From: Gerris lacustris
Taxonomy: Eukaryota; Arthropoda; Insecta; Hemiptera; Gerridae
Reading direction: 5' to 3'
Assembly: GCA_951217055.1 (NCBI GenBank)
Contig: OX578276.1
Location: 36,604,205 to 36,668,204 of the forward strand
Length of the DNA stretch: 64,000 nucleotides
Numbering within the stretch: the stretch's first letter is position 1; each line of letters opens with the position of its first letter. Below the pieces are notes generated by a model, which was not told the DNA's origin, did not search any database, and saw only the letters and a program-made list of their open reading frames with translations. The translations under genes and the position numbers were made by a program. Of the stretch, positions 47,083-56,732 are shown in pieces.

Positions 47083-48494
47083 ATATTAACAATAATTAAG
47101 GCTTAATAATATTTTCGTGACAAGTAGAATATATTATATGGATATAAGTTTTATTAGGGAGACGTCAAAACTGTTAAGTTTATATACTATATCTCATTTT
47201 TTTATTTAGTTTATTTAACATAAAAATATTTTCATACATCTGGTATAATATTAGATGGAATAATTTTTATGTTATGTTCATTTATTTTTAATATTGAAAA
47301 ATCCCCTAACCTGAACCATAATAAATAACCACATAAAATATTTTATGTTTAGTCAAGCGTAAGAAAAACCACTAAAGCTCATCAGAAATCAGTTCCAATT
47401 CTCAACGATTTCGAATTCATTCTGACAGATAAAAAATATAATTTATTTATTGAAAACATTTTTTTACTTGAATATCCAGGGTTTCTTTTTCTTTTTTTAA
47501 GGATCGAAAAACGTGTTAATTCTACGTGAAATTGTGGGGAAATGTAATTCTATTTATTATAATTATTTATTATAATGTAATTATATACGAGATGAGTTAA
47601 TTTCAATTGAGGGTCAAGTGAAGAAAGACGAAGATTTATTTGATTAGATATATTTATATTTATGTATTCATCATACATATTTGTCTGTGAGTAATATTGT
47701 TGTGTTAATTTACTTTTAACACTTTTAATTAAATTCGCTGCATAATTAACCTAATAAATCTCTTTCAACAGCATCTACTATTTTTGTGACTTTTTTATGT
47801 TCATAGTATTTATAGAGAAAATATATTGATAGGATAAATACCTTCGTTTTTTTAAGATGTAAGATTTTTGTATGTAAAAGAATTACTTGTTAAAGAACAA
47901 CAATTAACAAAGAATTAATTAAACAAGAATACTTTGTTAATTAATTATAAATGGTGTAGCATACTCAGCAATTGAGTACAAGCTTTCTGTATAAAATCTA
48001 TTTTAAAAGTAAATTTTAAATAATTAAGCTATTATGTTTGAAAATTGATAATTCTTATTTTTATGTTTTTTTTTTTTGTTAATTATAATTTTATCTATTT
48101 TATTCATTTTATTTGTTATATTTATTTTAATTTATTAGGGCTGTTAAGCTAAAATTTTCTTATTCATTAAGTAAAAATGATCTATGGGCTTCTATGGTGA
48201 AATAATGAATGCTATTGATTTTGTCCTGTTTTAGTAAAGGGGTTTTTAGCATGTTTTTCATCAAAAGGATTAAGTTTTTGTTTGTCAGTATAGTGCTTGC
48301 GGAATTGTTCATAGTGAGGGCATATAAACATGAAATGTGGATATATATATATATATATATATATATGTAAATAGAGAGAGGGAGGGAGTGTGAAAAGAAG
48401 AGGAATGTCACTTCTAATCAAAGAGCTATAAATCTTTTCCAATCCTATTAGCTTTTAAATTGACAAATATAATTTATATCTTTAGCTCATTTTA
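47083..48494. other. Unassigned AT-rich sequence
   Basis: Contains only an (AT)13 tract at 48341-48366. The frames at 48160 and 48212 cross that tract and are not genes. Confidence 0.45.
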
Positions 48495-48860
48495 ATTGAA
48501 GCGAGCGTAGCGAGCTTCCTACATTCAACGAAATATGCTCCGTGTCTGTCTGTCTGTCTGTCTGTCTGTCAGTAACGTTCACGCGTGTGACGATAACTTG
48601 AGTAAAAGTTGACCGATTTAGTTGAAATTTGGTATACATAATCCTTTTACTAATACTCAGGCTAAGTTCGTTGGACAGCGTGATCCGTCCAAGAGTTCGC
48701 GCGCAACGCTCGCGTAAACGAGAGGTTCAAAAATTAAATTGGAATTTCAGGACGGGAAAAGATTCTATCATCATCTATTCGATGAGACGAACATTTTTTT
48801 CAAATAACATTTTTTAGTAAAACCAACAGCGACACCGCTATGAATTAATAAAGATCGCTA

Positions 48861-49284
48861 AAACTATTTTTTAAATAAATAAATAAGTTTATTGTTGCTC
48901 ATATACAATGTAGAACTTAAAAGTACAGTAAAAATTTAAAAAAAGTATACAATATTTGGAAACAAATAATAATTTGAGCACATTCCTCATTGAGCAGTGC
49001 TCGTGTGGAGGAATGGCTTACTTACGGCAGCTAAAATATTATATTACATACAATATTATATTACATACACTATTTTCAAACATATAGCCATAGGCAACTT
49101 ATATATATATTTATACACACACATACATATACTTACATACACATACACGCACACATACATACTTATCTATATACATAAATATTACATGGTTTTATTATTT
49201 TATTTTTATTTTATTATTATTATTTTTATTTTGTTTAATTAATTTATTTTATTTATTAATTTTTATTTTTATTTCTTCTCATTT
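48861..49284 (-). other. LINE 3' untranslated region
   Basis: Follows the ORF2 C-terminal stop. It has AT- and (CA)n-like simple stretches (49110-49160), a 6-bp-stem hairpin (GAGCAC/GTGCTC, 48976-49002) and the AATAAA near 48890. The tail hairpin may be where the reverse transcriptase recognises its RNA, as in related LINEs; that is inference. Confidence 0.65.
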
Positions 49285-49554
49285 TTACAAAGGTGTTAGA
49301 AGCTTGTATAATTTAGATCTGTATTTATTAAAATTTATTAGCTGAGAAATGTTTTTAGGAAGTAAATTAAAGAGTCGCGGTCCTGAATAATAAGGATGTA
49401 GAGAAGCTGAGGTTGTGAGATAGCGAGGCTCGAGTAAAACTCGGCTCGCTTGGCGACGCGTGTGATACACCGTGTCTGTTACATAGGGGAACTCTTCTCG
49501 GTTTAAATATACAAATGTCAATAGCCTAAAATGATATAGCTCTTTTAAACTCAT
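49285..49554 (-). pseudogene. LINE ORF2 C-terminal portion, cut off from the main frame
   Basis: 89 codons containing ELYHFRLLTFVYLNREEF, TRRQASRVLLEPRY and GPRLFNLLPKNISQL. Jockey/CR1-group ORF2 proteins normally end in such a segment (xFGPxLWNxLPxxI), so this is the tail of the protein encoded at 49683-52421. It is in a different frame and separated by the insertion at 49565-49697. The apparent start codon is internal. Confidence 0.8.
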
Positions 49555-49564
49555 TACTTTGTAA

Positions 49565-49697
49565 TCTAAAAACTACTTTTTATAGGCTACTTTTAAATCT
49601 AAAACTATTTATCTAAAACTTTTAATCTAAAACTTTTTATAAACTACTTTTATATCTAAAAACTACTTTTTATACTAAGTATCTAAATACTTTGTAA
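49565..49697 (-). repeat. 133-bp insertion in ORF2 with flanking duplication
   Basis: ATTACAAAGTA occurs at both ends (complement at 49555-49565 and 49688-49698), 133 bp apart. Between them is a degenerate repeat of ATCTAAAACT-type units and CTACTTTT. 133 is not a multiple of three. It places a TAG right after ORF2 codon 912 and shifts the tail out of frame. It looks like a small insertion or a slippage expansion. Confidence 0.65.
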
Positions 49698-52421
49698 TGT
49701 AAAATCTTTATAAATCAACTCTGTAGGGTATCTTTTTGGTTTTCTTAAACAAATTTTAATAATTTTTTTTTGAATTATTATTAATGGTTTAACAAGCGTA
49801 GATGCTATACTACCCCATATAGTCAATCCGTATTCTAACAAAGATTGTACTAATGCTTTAAAAACTCGCCTAAGTTCATCTCTGTGTAAGATAGCTCTTA
49901 ACTGAATGAATTTATAAATAATTCTTCTTACTTTAGAAGATAAGTAAGTGACATGTTGGTTCCAGCGAAGGTGGCTGTCAATAATTACCCCGAGATATTT
50001 AGTGCTGAGGCACACTGGGAGGGCAGGACAGGCACAGCCTCCTTGCCCCTCCTCAGAACAGCCTGTACTGTGTAGCAACACCTTTAACTCATCCTTAGGT
50101 AACCCGACTGAATTTAATGAAAAAGGAATTGCTACAGTTTTATTTACATTTAAACTAACCAAATTATTTTGTAGCCAGTGTTTTATTTTTATCATTCCTT
50201 CATTGGATTTTTGAACGATTTCGTTCCAAGACTCTCCCCTGAAGAGTGCAACTGTGTCGTCAGCAAATGAAAAGATAGAACAATTTGATAAGTTTAATTT
50301 AAGTATATCATTTATGTAAATGAGGAATAAGATCGGTCCTAGTACAGTGCCTTGTGGTACACCCGTGTCTACAGGAAGATATTTACTTTTTTCGTTATTG
50401 TAACGTACTGTCTGTGTTCGGTCTTGTAAATAGCTCGAAAAAAGGTCTAAAGCAACTCCTCTTATTCCTATATGGTACATTTTATCTTTTAATATTTCAT
50501 GATTCACAGTATCAAACGCCTTTTGAAAATCTAAGAATATGCCTAAACATTTGTTATTTTTGTCAAGATTAGCGATAATGGTTTTAGTAACCGAATAAAG
50601 AGCGTTTTCAGTACTAACACCTTTTCTAAAACCATACTGTGCCTTGGATAATATTTTTTTTGATTCCAAATAATCAACTAATCTTTGTTTAATTAATTTT
50701 TCTATAATCTTAGATATGCATGATAAAAGTGAAATAGGACGGTAGTTGCTCATATCCTGTGTACTGTTAGCCTTATGTAAAGGAATAACTAGGGCATGCT
50801 TTAGTTCCTTAGGGAAGTAACCTTGCATGAAACAAAGATTTATAACGTGGCAGAGTGGGCCATTTAGAGTTGTCGCGTTTTCTCTTATACATTTTGACGG
50901 TATACCGTCTATAACTGGGGATACGTTAGATTTTAATTTTATTATTTGTTTTTCAACTTCATCTTCAGTGACAGGTGATAAAAATAACGATTCTTTATAA
51001 TTATAGATTTCATTTAAAGGCATTTGCGCGCATGCTATTGAATTCGTTTTTATTTTGTTAGAGATCTGTTTACCAATATTCACAAAATGTCTATTAAAAT
51101 ACTCAGCAATATTCTGATGGTCATCACTGGATATAATTTTTCCTTCTGGGGTTAAAATATCAGATATTGTTATTTTTGAATTTAAATTATCACAGTCAAC
51201 GGATTCTTTAATTATAGACCAAATTTTTTTGTTATCTTTACCGCATTCATTTAATTTATTTCTATAATAGTTATATTTTGCAATTTTTATAAGAGATTTT
51301 AAAATATTTTTATAATTTTTAAAGTAATTTGTAAGATTTACGTTAAATGGTTGTTTATAAAGCTTGCTAGCTAATTTATCCCTTTTCCTTATAGCTCTAA
51401 TGAGACCGACACTTATCCAAGGCTTCAACTTTTTTAATTTACTTGAAGGTTTCACAGCTATCTTTATACTGCAACTGAGTACTCTAAGTAACTTACTGTA
51501 AAATATAGTGAATGCTTTCTCAGCATTATTCTCGTTGAGCACTTCTTCCCAATTTTCAAGTGATAATTTATCCTTAAAATTTGAATAATCTAAAATCTTG
51601 TTTGTTTCTCTGTTTTTTCTGTCATCAAAGCATTTATACCTACTATCGTCTTTCGTAAAAAAATTAATTTGACCTATAATAGCAAAATGGTCCGTAACGA
51701 ATGTTGTATATATTGCTGATTGAAGAGTGTGTTTATATTTTGTCCTAAAAAACAGGTGGTCGATACAAGACTCCCGAGTAACTGATTTTCTTGTGCATCC
51801 ATACAACGCCTTAACAAAACCATATTCCTGCAATGTTGCCAGATAAGCATGTCCAATGAGATCTAGATTCTCTTCTAAAATATCTATGTTCATATCACCG
51901 ATAATGATTTGGTTTGTAATATTTTTAAAATTTTCTAAAAACATTTCTAAGCCATCAACAAACAACGAGGCATCTGAAACATTAGGCGAACGGTATATGC
52001 AGGAAATGAGAAATTTGTCTGTTTCCGCTATATTATTAACAATAAAATTAAGTGAATTACAATTGCTAATTTCTTCATTCAAAATTTGTATACTTAAATT
52101 ATTTTTTATGTATGCTACTATGCCATCACATTTATTATTTTTAATAGGTTTAATTATTTTATGATATCCGCAGAGATTATAGCCATCAGAAGAATCTAAA
52201 TCTAGCCATGTTTCAGTTAAAATTAAGATATCAAAAGTAATATCAAATGAAGAAATAAGCGTACAAAGTTGATCATAATTTTTTGCTATGCTTCTAATAT
52301 TTAGGTGAAATATTTTCATATTTGATACAGAATAACTGAAATGTTTGCCTATCTTAGGATTATTTAAGCAGATAGTTGATTGGGATTTACATGGTTCTAA
52401 ATCATCAAGGTGATCAAACAT
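49683..52421 (-). CDS. LINE ORF2: AP endonuclease plus reverse transcriptase (C-terminus lost)
   Basis: 912 codons. Residues about 36-250 form an APE-type endonuclease, which nicks target DNA: HLNIRS (39-44), LTETW with Glu70, IYRSP (142-146), GDMN (175-178, usually GDFN), CIDHLF (219-224) and TDH with His245. About 482-760 is the reverse transcriptase: HALVIPLHK, NYRPISLL, QYGFRKG, LDFQKAFDTV (Asp631), GVPQGTVLGP and FADD (719-722) with the catalytic Asp pair. A C-x-C cluster (788-804) precedes STKYLGVIID. No RNase H. The protein would copy its RNA by target-primed reverse transcription together with ORF1. The frame ends at a TAG produced by the adjoining insertion, about 90-100 residues short, so activity is doubtful although the catalytic residues are intact. 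Confidence 0.93.
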   Translation of the reverse strand: MFDHLDDLEPCKSQSTICLNNPKIGKHFSYSVSNMKIFHLNIRSIAKNYDQLCTLISSFDITFDILILTETWLDLDSSDGYNLCGYHKIIKPIKNNKCDGIVAYIKNNLSIQILNEEISNCNSLNFIVNNIAETDKFLISCIYRSPNVSDASLFVDGLEMFLENFKNITNQIIIGDMNIDILEENLDLIGHAYLATLQEYGFVKALYGCTRKSVTRESCIDHLFFRTKYKHTLQSAIYTTFVTDHFAIIGQINFFTKDDSRYKCFDDRKNRETNKILDYSNFKDKLSLENWEEVLNENNAEKAFTIFYSKLLRVLSCSIKIAVKPSSKLKKLKPWISVGLIRAIRKRDKLASKLYKQPFNVNLTNYFKNYKNILKSLIKIAKYNYYRNKLNECGKDNKKIWSIIKESVDCDNLNSKITISDILTPEGKIISSDDHQNIAEYFNRHFVNIGKQISNKIKTNSIACAQMPLNEIYNYKESLFLSPVTEDEVEKQIIKLKSNVSPVIDGIPSKCIRENATTLNGPLCHVINLCFMQGYFPKELKHALVIPLHKANSTQDMSNYRPISLLSCISKIIEKLIKQRLVDYLESKKILSKAQYGFRKGVSTENALYSVTKTIIANLDKNNKCLGIFLDFQKAFDTVNHEILKDKMYHIGIRGVALDLFSSYLQDRTQTVRYNNEKSKYLPVDTGVPQGTVLGPILFLIYINDILKLNLSNCSIFSFADDTVALFRGESWNEIVQKSNEGMIKIKHWLQNNLVSLNVNKTVAIPFSLNSVGLPKDELKVLLHSTGCSEEGQGGCACPALPVCLSTKYLGVIIDSHLRWNQHVTYLSSKVRRIIYKFIQLRAILHRDELRRVFKALVQSLLEYGLTIWGSIASTLVKPLIIIQKKIIKICLRKPKRYPTELIYKDFTLQSI

Positions 52422-52474
52422 TTAGTATAATATAATTTAAAAAATATAATAGAAAAAATACAAAACAATCAAGA

Positions 52475-53347
52475 TTAGATTAACTTATCTAAATCCTGGA
52501 GTGAATCTATGCGAATAACAGGAGCATGGTCTTGCTGTCTGACGAGTATCTTGCCATTTCTTTGCCAGACGTACTTGTACCCTCTCTCTCTGGCCCGGTC
52601 TCTGGTGCGTCCAAGGAGCAGCCTGCTGGTAGGTCCGAGCTGTTCGTAGGCCGATATTCGTCCGTCCGGAAGAGAGTCGTCAACAGATCTAGTAAATATA
52701 CCAGGGCCGGAGTCGTCACTTCTAGCCGTATTGTTGAAATCCGAGAGCCAACTTTGTTTATCGTAGCGCCGTAAGAACTTAACAACTAGTGGTTTACATT
52801 TATTTGGATCTCCAGAAGGCAACCTATGAGCTATACTGATATCCTTAAAATTCAGATTGCTACCGACAGTAGCTGAGATTTTGTTAAAGATTTCGGAAGA
52901 CGATTCATTGGGAGTTTCTGGAACGCCGTACAAAACAATGTTATCACGTCGGGTGTAATTTTCCATAGAAGCGATTTCAGTTTTTAATTTGATATTTTCT
53001 TCTTTTAATTGAGTTACTTCATTTTTTAGGATAGCCGCATTATTTTTGTACTCCGCTAGTTCGGTTTTAAACATATCGAATTGGTCTGATAAAAATTGCA
53101 TCGATGTTTTGAGTTCATTTAAATCTTGTTTAAATGAATTGACAAATTTTGTGCTGATCATGTGACAAACTATATTACTGATAGCGTCCAAATCCGCTGA
53201 CGCGAGTACAGGGTCGCCTTGGTGCGTGTTCGTGGGTGCGAGCGAAGGCTGTGCCGGGAGGGAGGAGGAGGGTCCCCCTCCACCTCCCTCACCGGACAGG
53301 CTATCTTGACTTGACGGAACTCTAAACCCTTGCTTACCTCCTGACAC
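52475..53347 (-). CDS. LINE ORF1: coiled-coil/RRM RNA-binding protein
   Basis: 290 codons, 53 bp upstream of ORF2. The N-terminus (1-50) is Gly/Ser/Pro-rich. About 52-132 is coiled coil (for example LKNEVTQLKEENIKLKTEI), expected to drive trimerisation. About 135-195 is an RRM-like fold beginning RRDNIVLYGVPE, with AHRLP. About 205-290 is the C-terminal domain (ARERGYKYVWQRNGKILVR, then RIDSLQDL). This is the L1/CR1-type ORF1 plan, which binds the element's RNA as a chaperone. The apparent first codon is GTG, and no ATG occurs before the upstream stop, so the real start was lost by 5' truncation. The first internal ATG is codon 63. Confidence 0.88.
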   Translation of the reverse strand: MSGGKQGFRVPSSQDSLSGEGGGGGPSSSLPAQPSLAPTNTHQGDPVLASADLDAISNIVCHMISTKFVNSFKQDLNELKTSMQFLSDQFDMFKTELAEYKNNAAILKNEVTQLKEENIKLKTEIASMENYTRRDNIVLYGVPETPNESSSEIFNKISATVGSNLNFKDISIAHRLPSGDPNKCKPLVVKFLRRYDKQSWLSDFNNTARSDDSGPGIFTRSVDDSLPDGRISAYEQLGPTSRLLLGRTRDRARERGYKYVWQRNGKILVRQQDHAPVIRIDSLQDLDKLI

Positions 53348-53718
53348 CTCACCTCTGATCGCTATTAAAGCGGGCCTAAACGTTTATAATAGAGAAAACA
53401 ACCTTTTTACCGATATCTTACGTTCTAACGTAACGATGTTAATAAAACTTCATAGACACCATCTGATGCACAATTGAAACAGGCATGCAAAATTTCAATT
53501 TGATACATGCAGTAGTTTGTTTGTAGCAAAGAGATACAAAATATAAATATTGAAATAGAGATGCGTGGTTAGAGGAATAGTAAGATTGCGGGGTGGTTCC
53601 CTTACTATACTAGCCGCTGCACTACTACCAGACCCATTATCTATCAACTCATCATGATTCACAATAATCTTTTTTTTCAATATTCAATACATATTTATTA
53701 CTATACGCTCGCTTCAAT

Positions 53719-54275
53719 GATAGAGCCACGCGATGCCTAGTTTTAGAAACGTATAAATAACAAACTGGATATTCTTTGTTTGTATAATTTTTAAAGTGGA
53801 TTTAAGAGATATCCTATTGCTCATAAATACACATACACACTTCCACATATATATATTATATGTGTGTAAAAAAAAGAACCTAACTAAGCAAATATAATCA
53901 ATGGTAAATGGAAGCGGGAAGCGTTAGTATGTTCGTGAAAGCTCCATTCTGGAGATATTCGTAGGTAAACACGTTCTTCAGCTGTGTTAACTGACGACAT
54001 CCAATCCGACTTTCCTCCTAAGTAAATATTGTAATACGGGTTTACATGAATCAAAAACCAATTGCGATTTCAATTTGAAACAACTCTTTAAATAATCAAC
54101 ACAAGAGTTGTTTGAATGGACTAGAAACCTCTATACGAATAATCTTTTGGTAAATTATTTTACTTTGGTCTTGTATTTAACGTTATTTTATACTTAAAAA
54201 AGGAAATCTACGTAAATAATACTTTCTAGTAGGTTTTTTCTGCAATACATTATGGTTTCTTAGGCTTTGAACTAC
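53719..54275. other. Unassigned sequence
   Basis: Nothing recognised apart from a small (TA)n near 53850. Confidence 0.4.
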
Positions 54276-54625
54276 AGGGTGGGGTAAAAGTAATATAATG
54301 TGAATGTGGCATAATTTTTTTGCAATTGGCGTCAAATGTCAATGTTTGTTGACATATATGCTGTAGACGTAGACAGACAGAGAATTAGTTGCAAATAGAG
54401 CGATACACACCTGAAGAACGTGGGATTATTGCTTTCTGCTTATTTGTCTCTTTTGGAATGTTGTTTTAACACGGCGCGGGCTGCGTTATATCTCCCGTTT
54501 TGGCGATTTGAACAGATATCTCCAGATTTGACGCCAATAGACTTTTTTCCTTTGGGGCTTATTGACCACTATCATTTTTTCAACATACTATCGTCAATTT
54601 TACACCTTCAAATAAACTTTCCGTG
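54276..54625 (+). mobile_element. Mariner/IS630-type transposon remnant, internally deleted
   Basis: Starts TACAGGGTGGGGTAAAAGTAA, a typical end for this superfamily after a TA. It carries both an N-terminal-like and a C-terminal-like piece of transposase only about 120 bp apart. The matching right end was not found. Confidence 0.6.
54398..54625 (+). pseudogene. Mariner-type transposase fragments
   Basis: One frame from 54398 reads ERYTPEERGIIAF, like the N-terminus of insect mariner-type transposases. Another, from about 54505, reads FEQISPDLTPIDFFPLG, matching the conserved SPDLTPLDFFLWG block near the third catalytic residue. The DDE core between them is missing and the frames differ. The protein would have cut and pasted the element, but this copy cannot. 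Confidence 0.6.
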
Positions 54626-54769
54626 AAACAGAGCCCTTTTTTTTGTTCATTTCTGACAAAATGACTACCAATTCATTGTCTCTCCTAGTACTAATTTTTA
54701 TAGGGTTTCAGTTAATACCAGCTACCGGGTTTCAGCTACCTTTGATTTTCTTTGCCATGTTCATATTTC

Positions 54770-54853
54770 TATTATTTATTTATTTAATTATTAATTTATT
54801 TTAATTATTTAATTATTTTTTATTTATTTTAATTATTAATTTATTTATTTATT
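54770..54853. repeat. ATTT/AATT low-complexity tract
   Basis: Simple T/A sequence built from TTTATT and TTAATT units directly before the minisatellite. Confidence 0.8.
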
Positions 54854-55300
54854 ATGGTTGTCCCCATTTAACAGTTTTCTTTCCCATGTACATATTTTTA
54901 TGATGGTTGTCCCCATTTACCATTTTTCTTTCAAATGTACATATTTGTATTATGGTTGTCCCCTATTAACCGTTTTCTTTCACATGTACATATTTCTATT
55001 ATGGTTGTCCCCATTTACCATTTATCTTACCCATGTACATATTTTTACTATGGTTGTCCCCATTTACCAGTTTACTTTCCCATGTACATATTTTTACTAT
55101 GGTTGTCCCCATTTACCAGTTTACTTTTCCATGTTCATATTTTTATTATGGTTGTCCCCATTTAAGTTTTCCTTTCACATGTACATATTTCTATGATGGT
55201 TGTCCCCATTTAACAGTTTTCTTTCCCATGTTCATATTTTTATTATGATTTCCCCATTTTACAGTTTTCTTATTATTTCATATTTTTATTATGTAGTCCC
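54854..55300 (+). repeat. 49-bp minisatellite, about nine units
   Basis: The unit begins TGGTTGTCCCCATTTACC and ends CATGTACATATTTTTATTA, repeating every 48-49 bp with modest divergence. The last unit decays by 55300. Since 49 leaves remainder one on division by three, successive units shift frame. This explains three overlapping frames (54858, 54935, 55033) that all encode variants of the same VVPIYxF/YGCP peptides. Not a credible gene. Confidence 0.92.
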
Positions 55301-56467
55301 TTTAAAAATTAGTTTGTATTCGAGGTATAAGATATTCATAACCTTCAAGTATTTTCAATATGAGAGTAAAATATAAGTCGATATTGGTTCCCCCTTTCAG
55401 AAATAGCACTGAATGAAGTATAGTGTGGTAAACCAGTCAAGGTTTTTGGGGTCAGAATCCATCAGTCTATCTGATCTCGTCAACGTCAAGTGTCAGAATT
55501 AAATACAATATAAAAATATAAAATATAAGAAGGGGGGCCATGGTCTCGGCGTCTTTAACTAGTAACATATTAAAGAAAATAGCAATAATATAAAAACAGA
55601 ACTTCCCTATAAATTGATGAGTTCACTTATTCATTGCCAAAAAAAGAGCACTTATAAATGAATTTATGTTCCGTTTCATTTAGCGAGATAAAAGAATTAA
55701 AAAATAATAATAAACAAAAAAAAATGCAATCTTCAAACAGTTATAAAGACATTTGTCTTTTCACACTGCAAAATATAACTATTAATTTTAAAAAACTAAA
55801 CAGACCCGTCGTAAAATATTTCAAAGTTAAATCATTATTTATTATCGAATCAAACTATTTATCTTTTGAAAAAATGCATTATATTTTATATATTCTTACT
55901 ATTGAAAAACATATATTTTACAATATCTACAATCTGTGATTTACAGATATTTAAATCTATTATTATATAAATAGAATAGTTAAAGATAGATGTTTTGATT
56001 TAAAGAATTTATTGTGTTTTACATTCTTGGGAATACATTTTGCATTCTACTCCCTTATAATATTATGTACTTGTAATTTATCTTCATGTCTTGTTTTGAT
56101 GATATAGTATTACTTATATTATTGAGTATTCGTTATCTTTCATATATATATTATTTATGAAGTTGTGTGACAGTGATAAACTGTTTATTATTTTCCCATT
56201 GCTGTACTATAATTGTTTATTTATATAACGAATTTTTACTTTTTTATTTACGTTATAAATATTTAAGTGAAAGTATTGTGAACAAAGATTCGATTTTGAT
56301 TATTCTTACGTTTTAAGCCCGTATTTTTAAATAATTCAGTATTCTGACTCAATTTGTCAATATAGGGTTACCCTGCTTTATAATATTTTATCTACGATTG
56401 ATACGAAATATAAACATTATATCTCTGTTTAGATGCGTAGAAAGTGATTCTTTACGTACTTGTATTC
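55301..56467. other. Unassigned AT-rich sequence
   Basis: The frame at 55658-55939 is N/K/I-rich with no domain. Nothing else recognised. Confidence 0.4.
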
Positions 56468-56470
56468 ATT

Positions 56471-56480
56471 GCGCATGCGC
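56471..56480. promoter_or_regulatory. GCGCATGCGC palindrome, NRF-1/Ewg-like site
   Basis: An exact match to the palindromic core bound by the NRF-1 family (Ewg in insects), 12 bp before the large palindrome and 166 bp before a short ORF. The site is real sequence; any function is inference. Confidence 0.35.
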
Positions 56481-56491
56481 GTCTCATAGTT

Positions 56492-56547
56492 CTGAAGAAT
56501 TCCTCTTCTTTACCACACTAGTGCGGTAAAGAAGAGGAATTCTTCAG
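56492..56547. repeat. 56-bp palindrome
   Basis: CTGAAGAATTCCTCTTCTTT on the left is mirrored by AAAGAAGAGGAATTCTTCAG on the right, meeting at a central ACTAGT, with one mismatched pair. It may be the joined ends of an inverted-repeat element or a cruciform-forming site. Confidence 0.85.
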
Positions 56548-56645
56548 CTTTACGCACGATTAGAGAGTTTGTTTACATTTAACAAGACTAATTTGCTGTT
56601 TGTTTAATAAAAGTAACTTTTATATCGAGTTTTTTGTGAAAATCA

Positions 56646-56732
56646 ATGAGTGATTTAAATGATTATGACGAATATGAGGAGAATAATACGCCTCCCGAAA
56701 TAATTCGGCACAAAATACAACTAATGAATTAA
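56646..56732 (+). CDS. Short acidic ORF, possible first part of a decayed gene
   Basis: 28 codons starting MSDLNDYDEYEENNTPPEI and ending at TAA. Directly after it, in another frame, is LSLSKEKYELVNWKFISFC. That resembles the SKEKYxxxYxKFxxWC stretch near the start of insect Crypton-type (tyrosine recombinase) transposon proteins. One frameshift would join them. The similarity is short and from memory of the family pattern, so this is a weak call. Confidence 0.25.
   Translation: MSDLNDYDEYEENNTPPEIIRHKIQLMN

Larger units (their letters stand above)
48861..53356 (-). mobile_element. Non-LTR retrotransposon (LINE), Jockey/CR1 group, 4.5 kb
   Basis: A minus-strand element with ORF1, then ORF2, then a 3' untranslated region ending in AATAAACTTATTTATTTATT. 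It is flanked by an 8-bp direct repeat GATCGCTA (48853-48860 and 53357-53364), the target-site duplication. The 5' end falls at ORF1's first codons: no ATG lies between the upstream stop and the GTG codons at the start, so the copy is 5'-truncated. No RNase H domain was seen. The ORF1 architecture and short-tandem tail suggest a CR1/Daphne-like clade, but the clade is not settled. Confidence 0.9.
48495..53718. mobile_element. Older element (about 0.73 kb) that the LINE landed in
   Basis: ATTGAAGCGAGCGTA at 48495-48509 is an exact inverse of TACGCTCGCTTCAAT at 53704-53718. Removing the LINE brings these 15-bp inverted termini to about 730 bp apart. The left part has a (GTCT)n run (48546-48570) and TTGACCGATTTAGTTGAAAT, typical of non-autonomous repeats. 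No target duplication was seen, so the pairing of the two ends is inference. Confidence 0.45.

Noticed and set aside
49948..52164. Plus-strand frames opposite the LINE
   Set aside because: Shadows of ORF2, which has the clear endonuclease and reverse transcriptase motifs.
54858..55248. Three overlapping repetitive hydrophobic proteins
   Set aside because: They arise from a 49-bp minisatellite cycling through frames.
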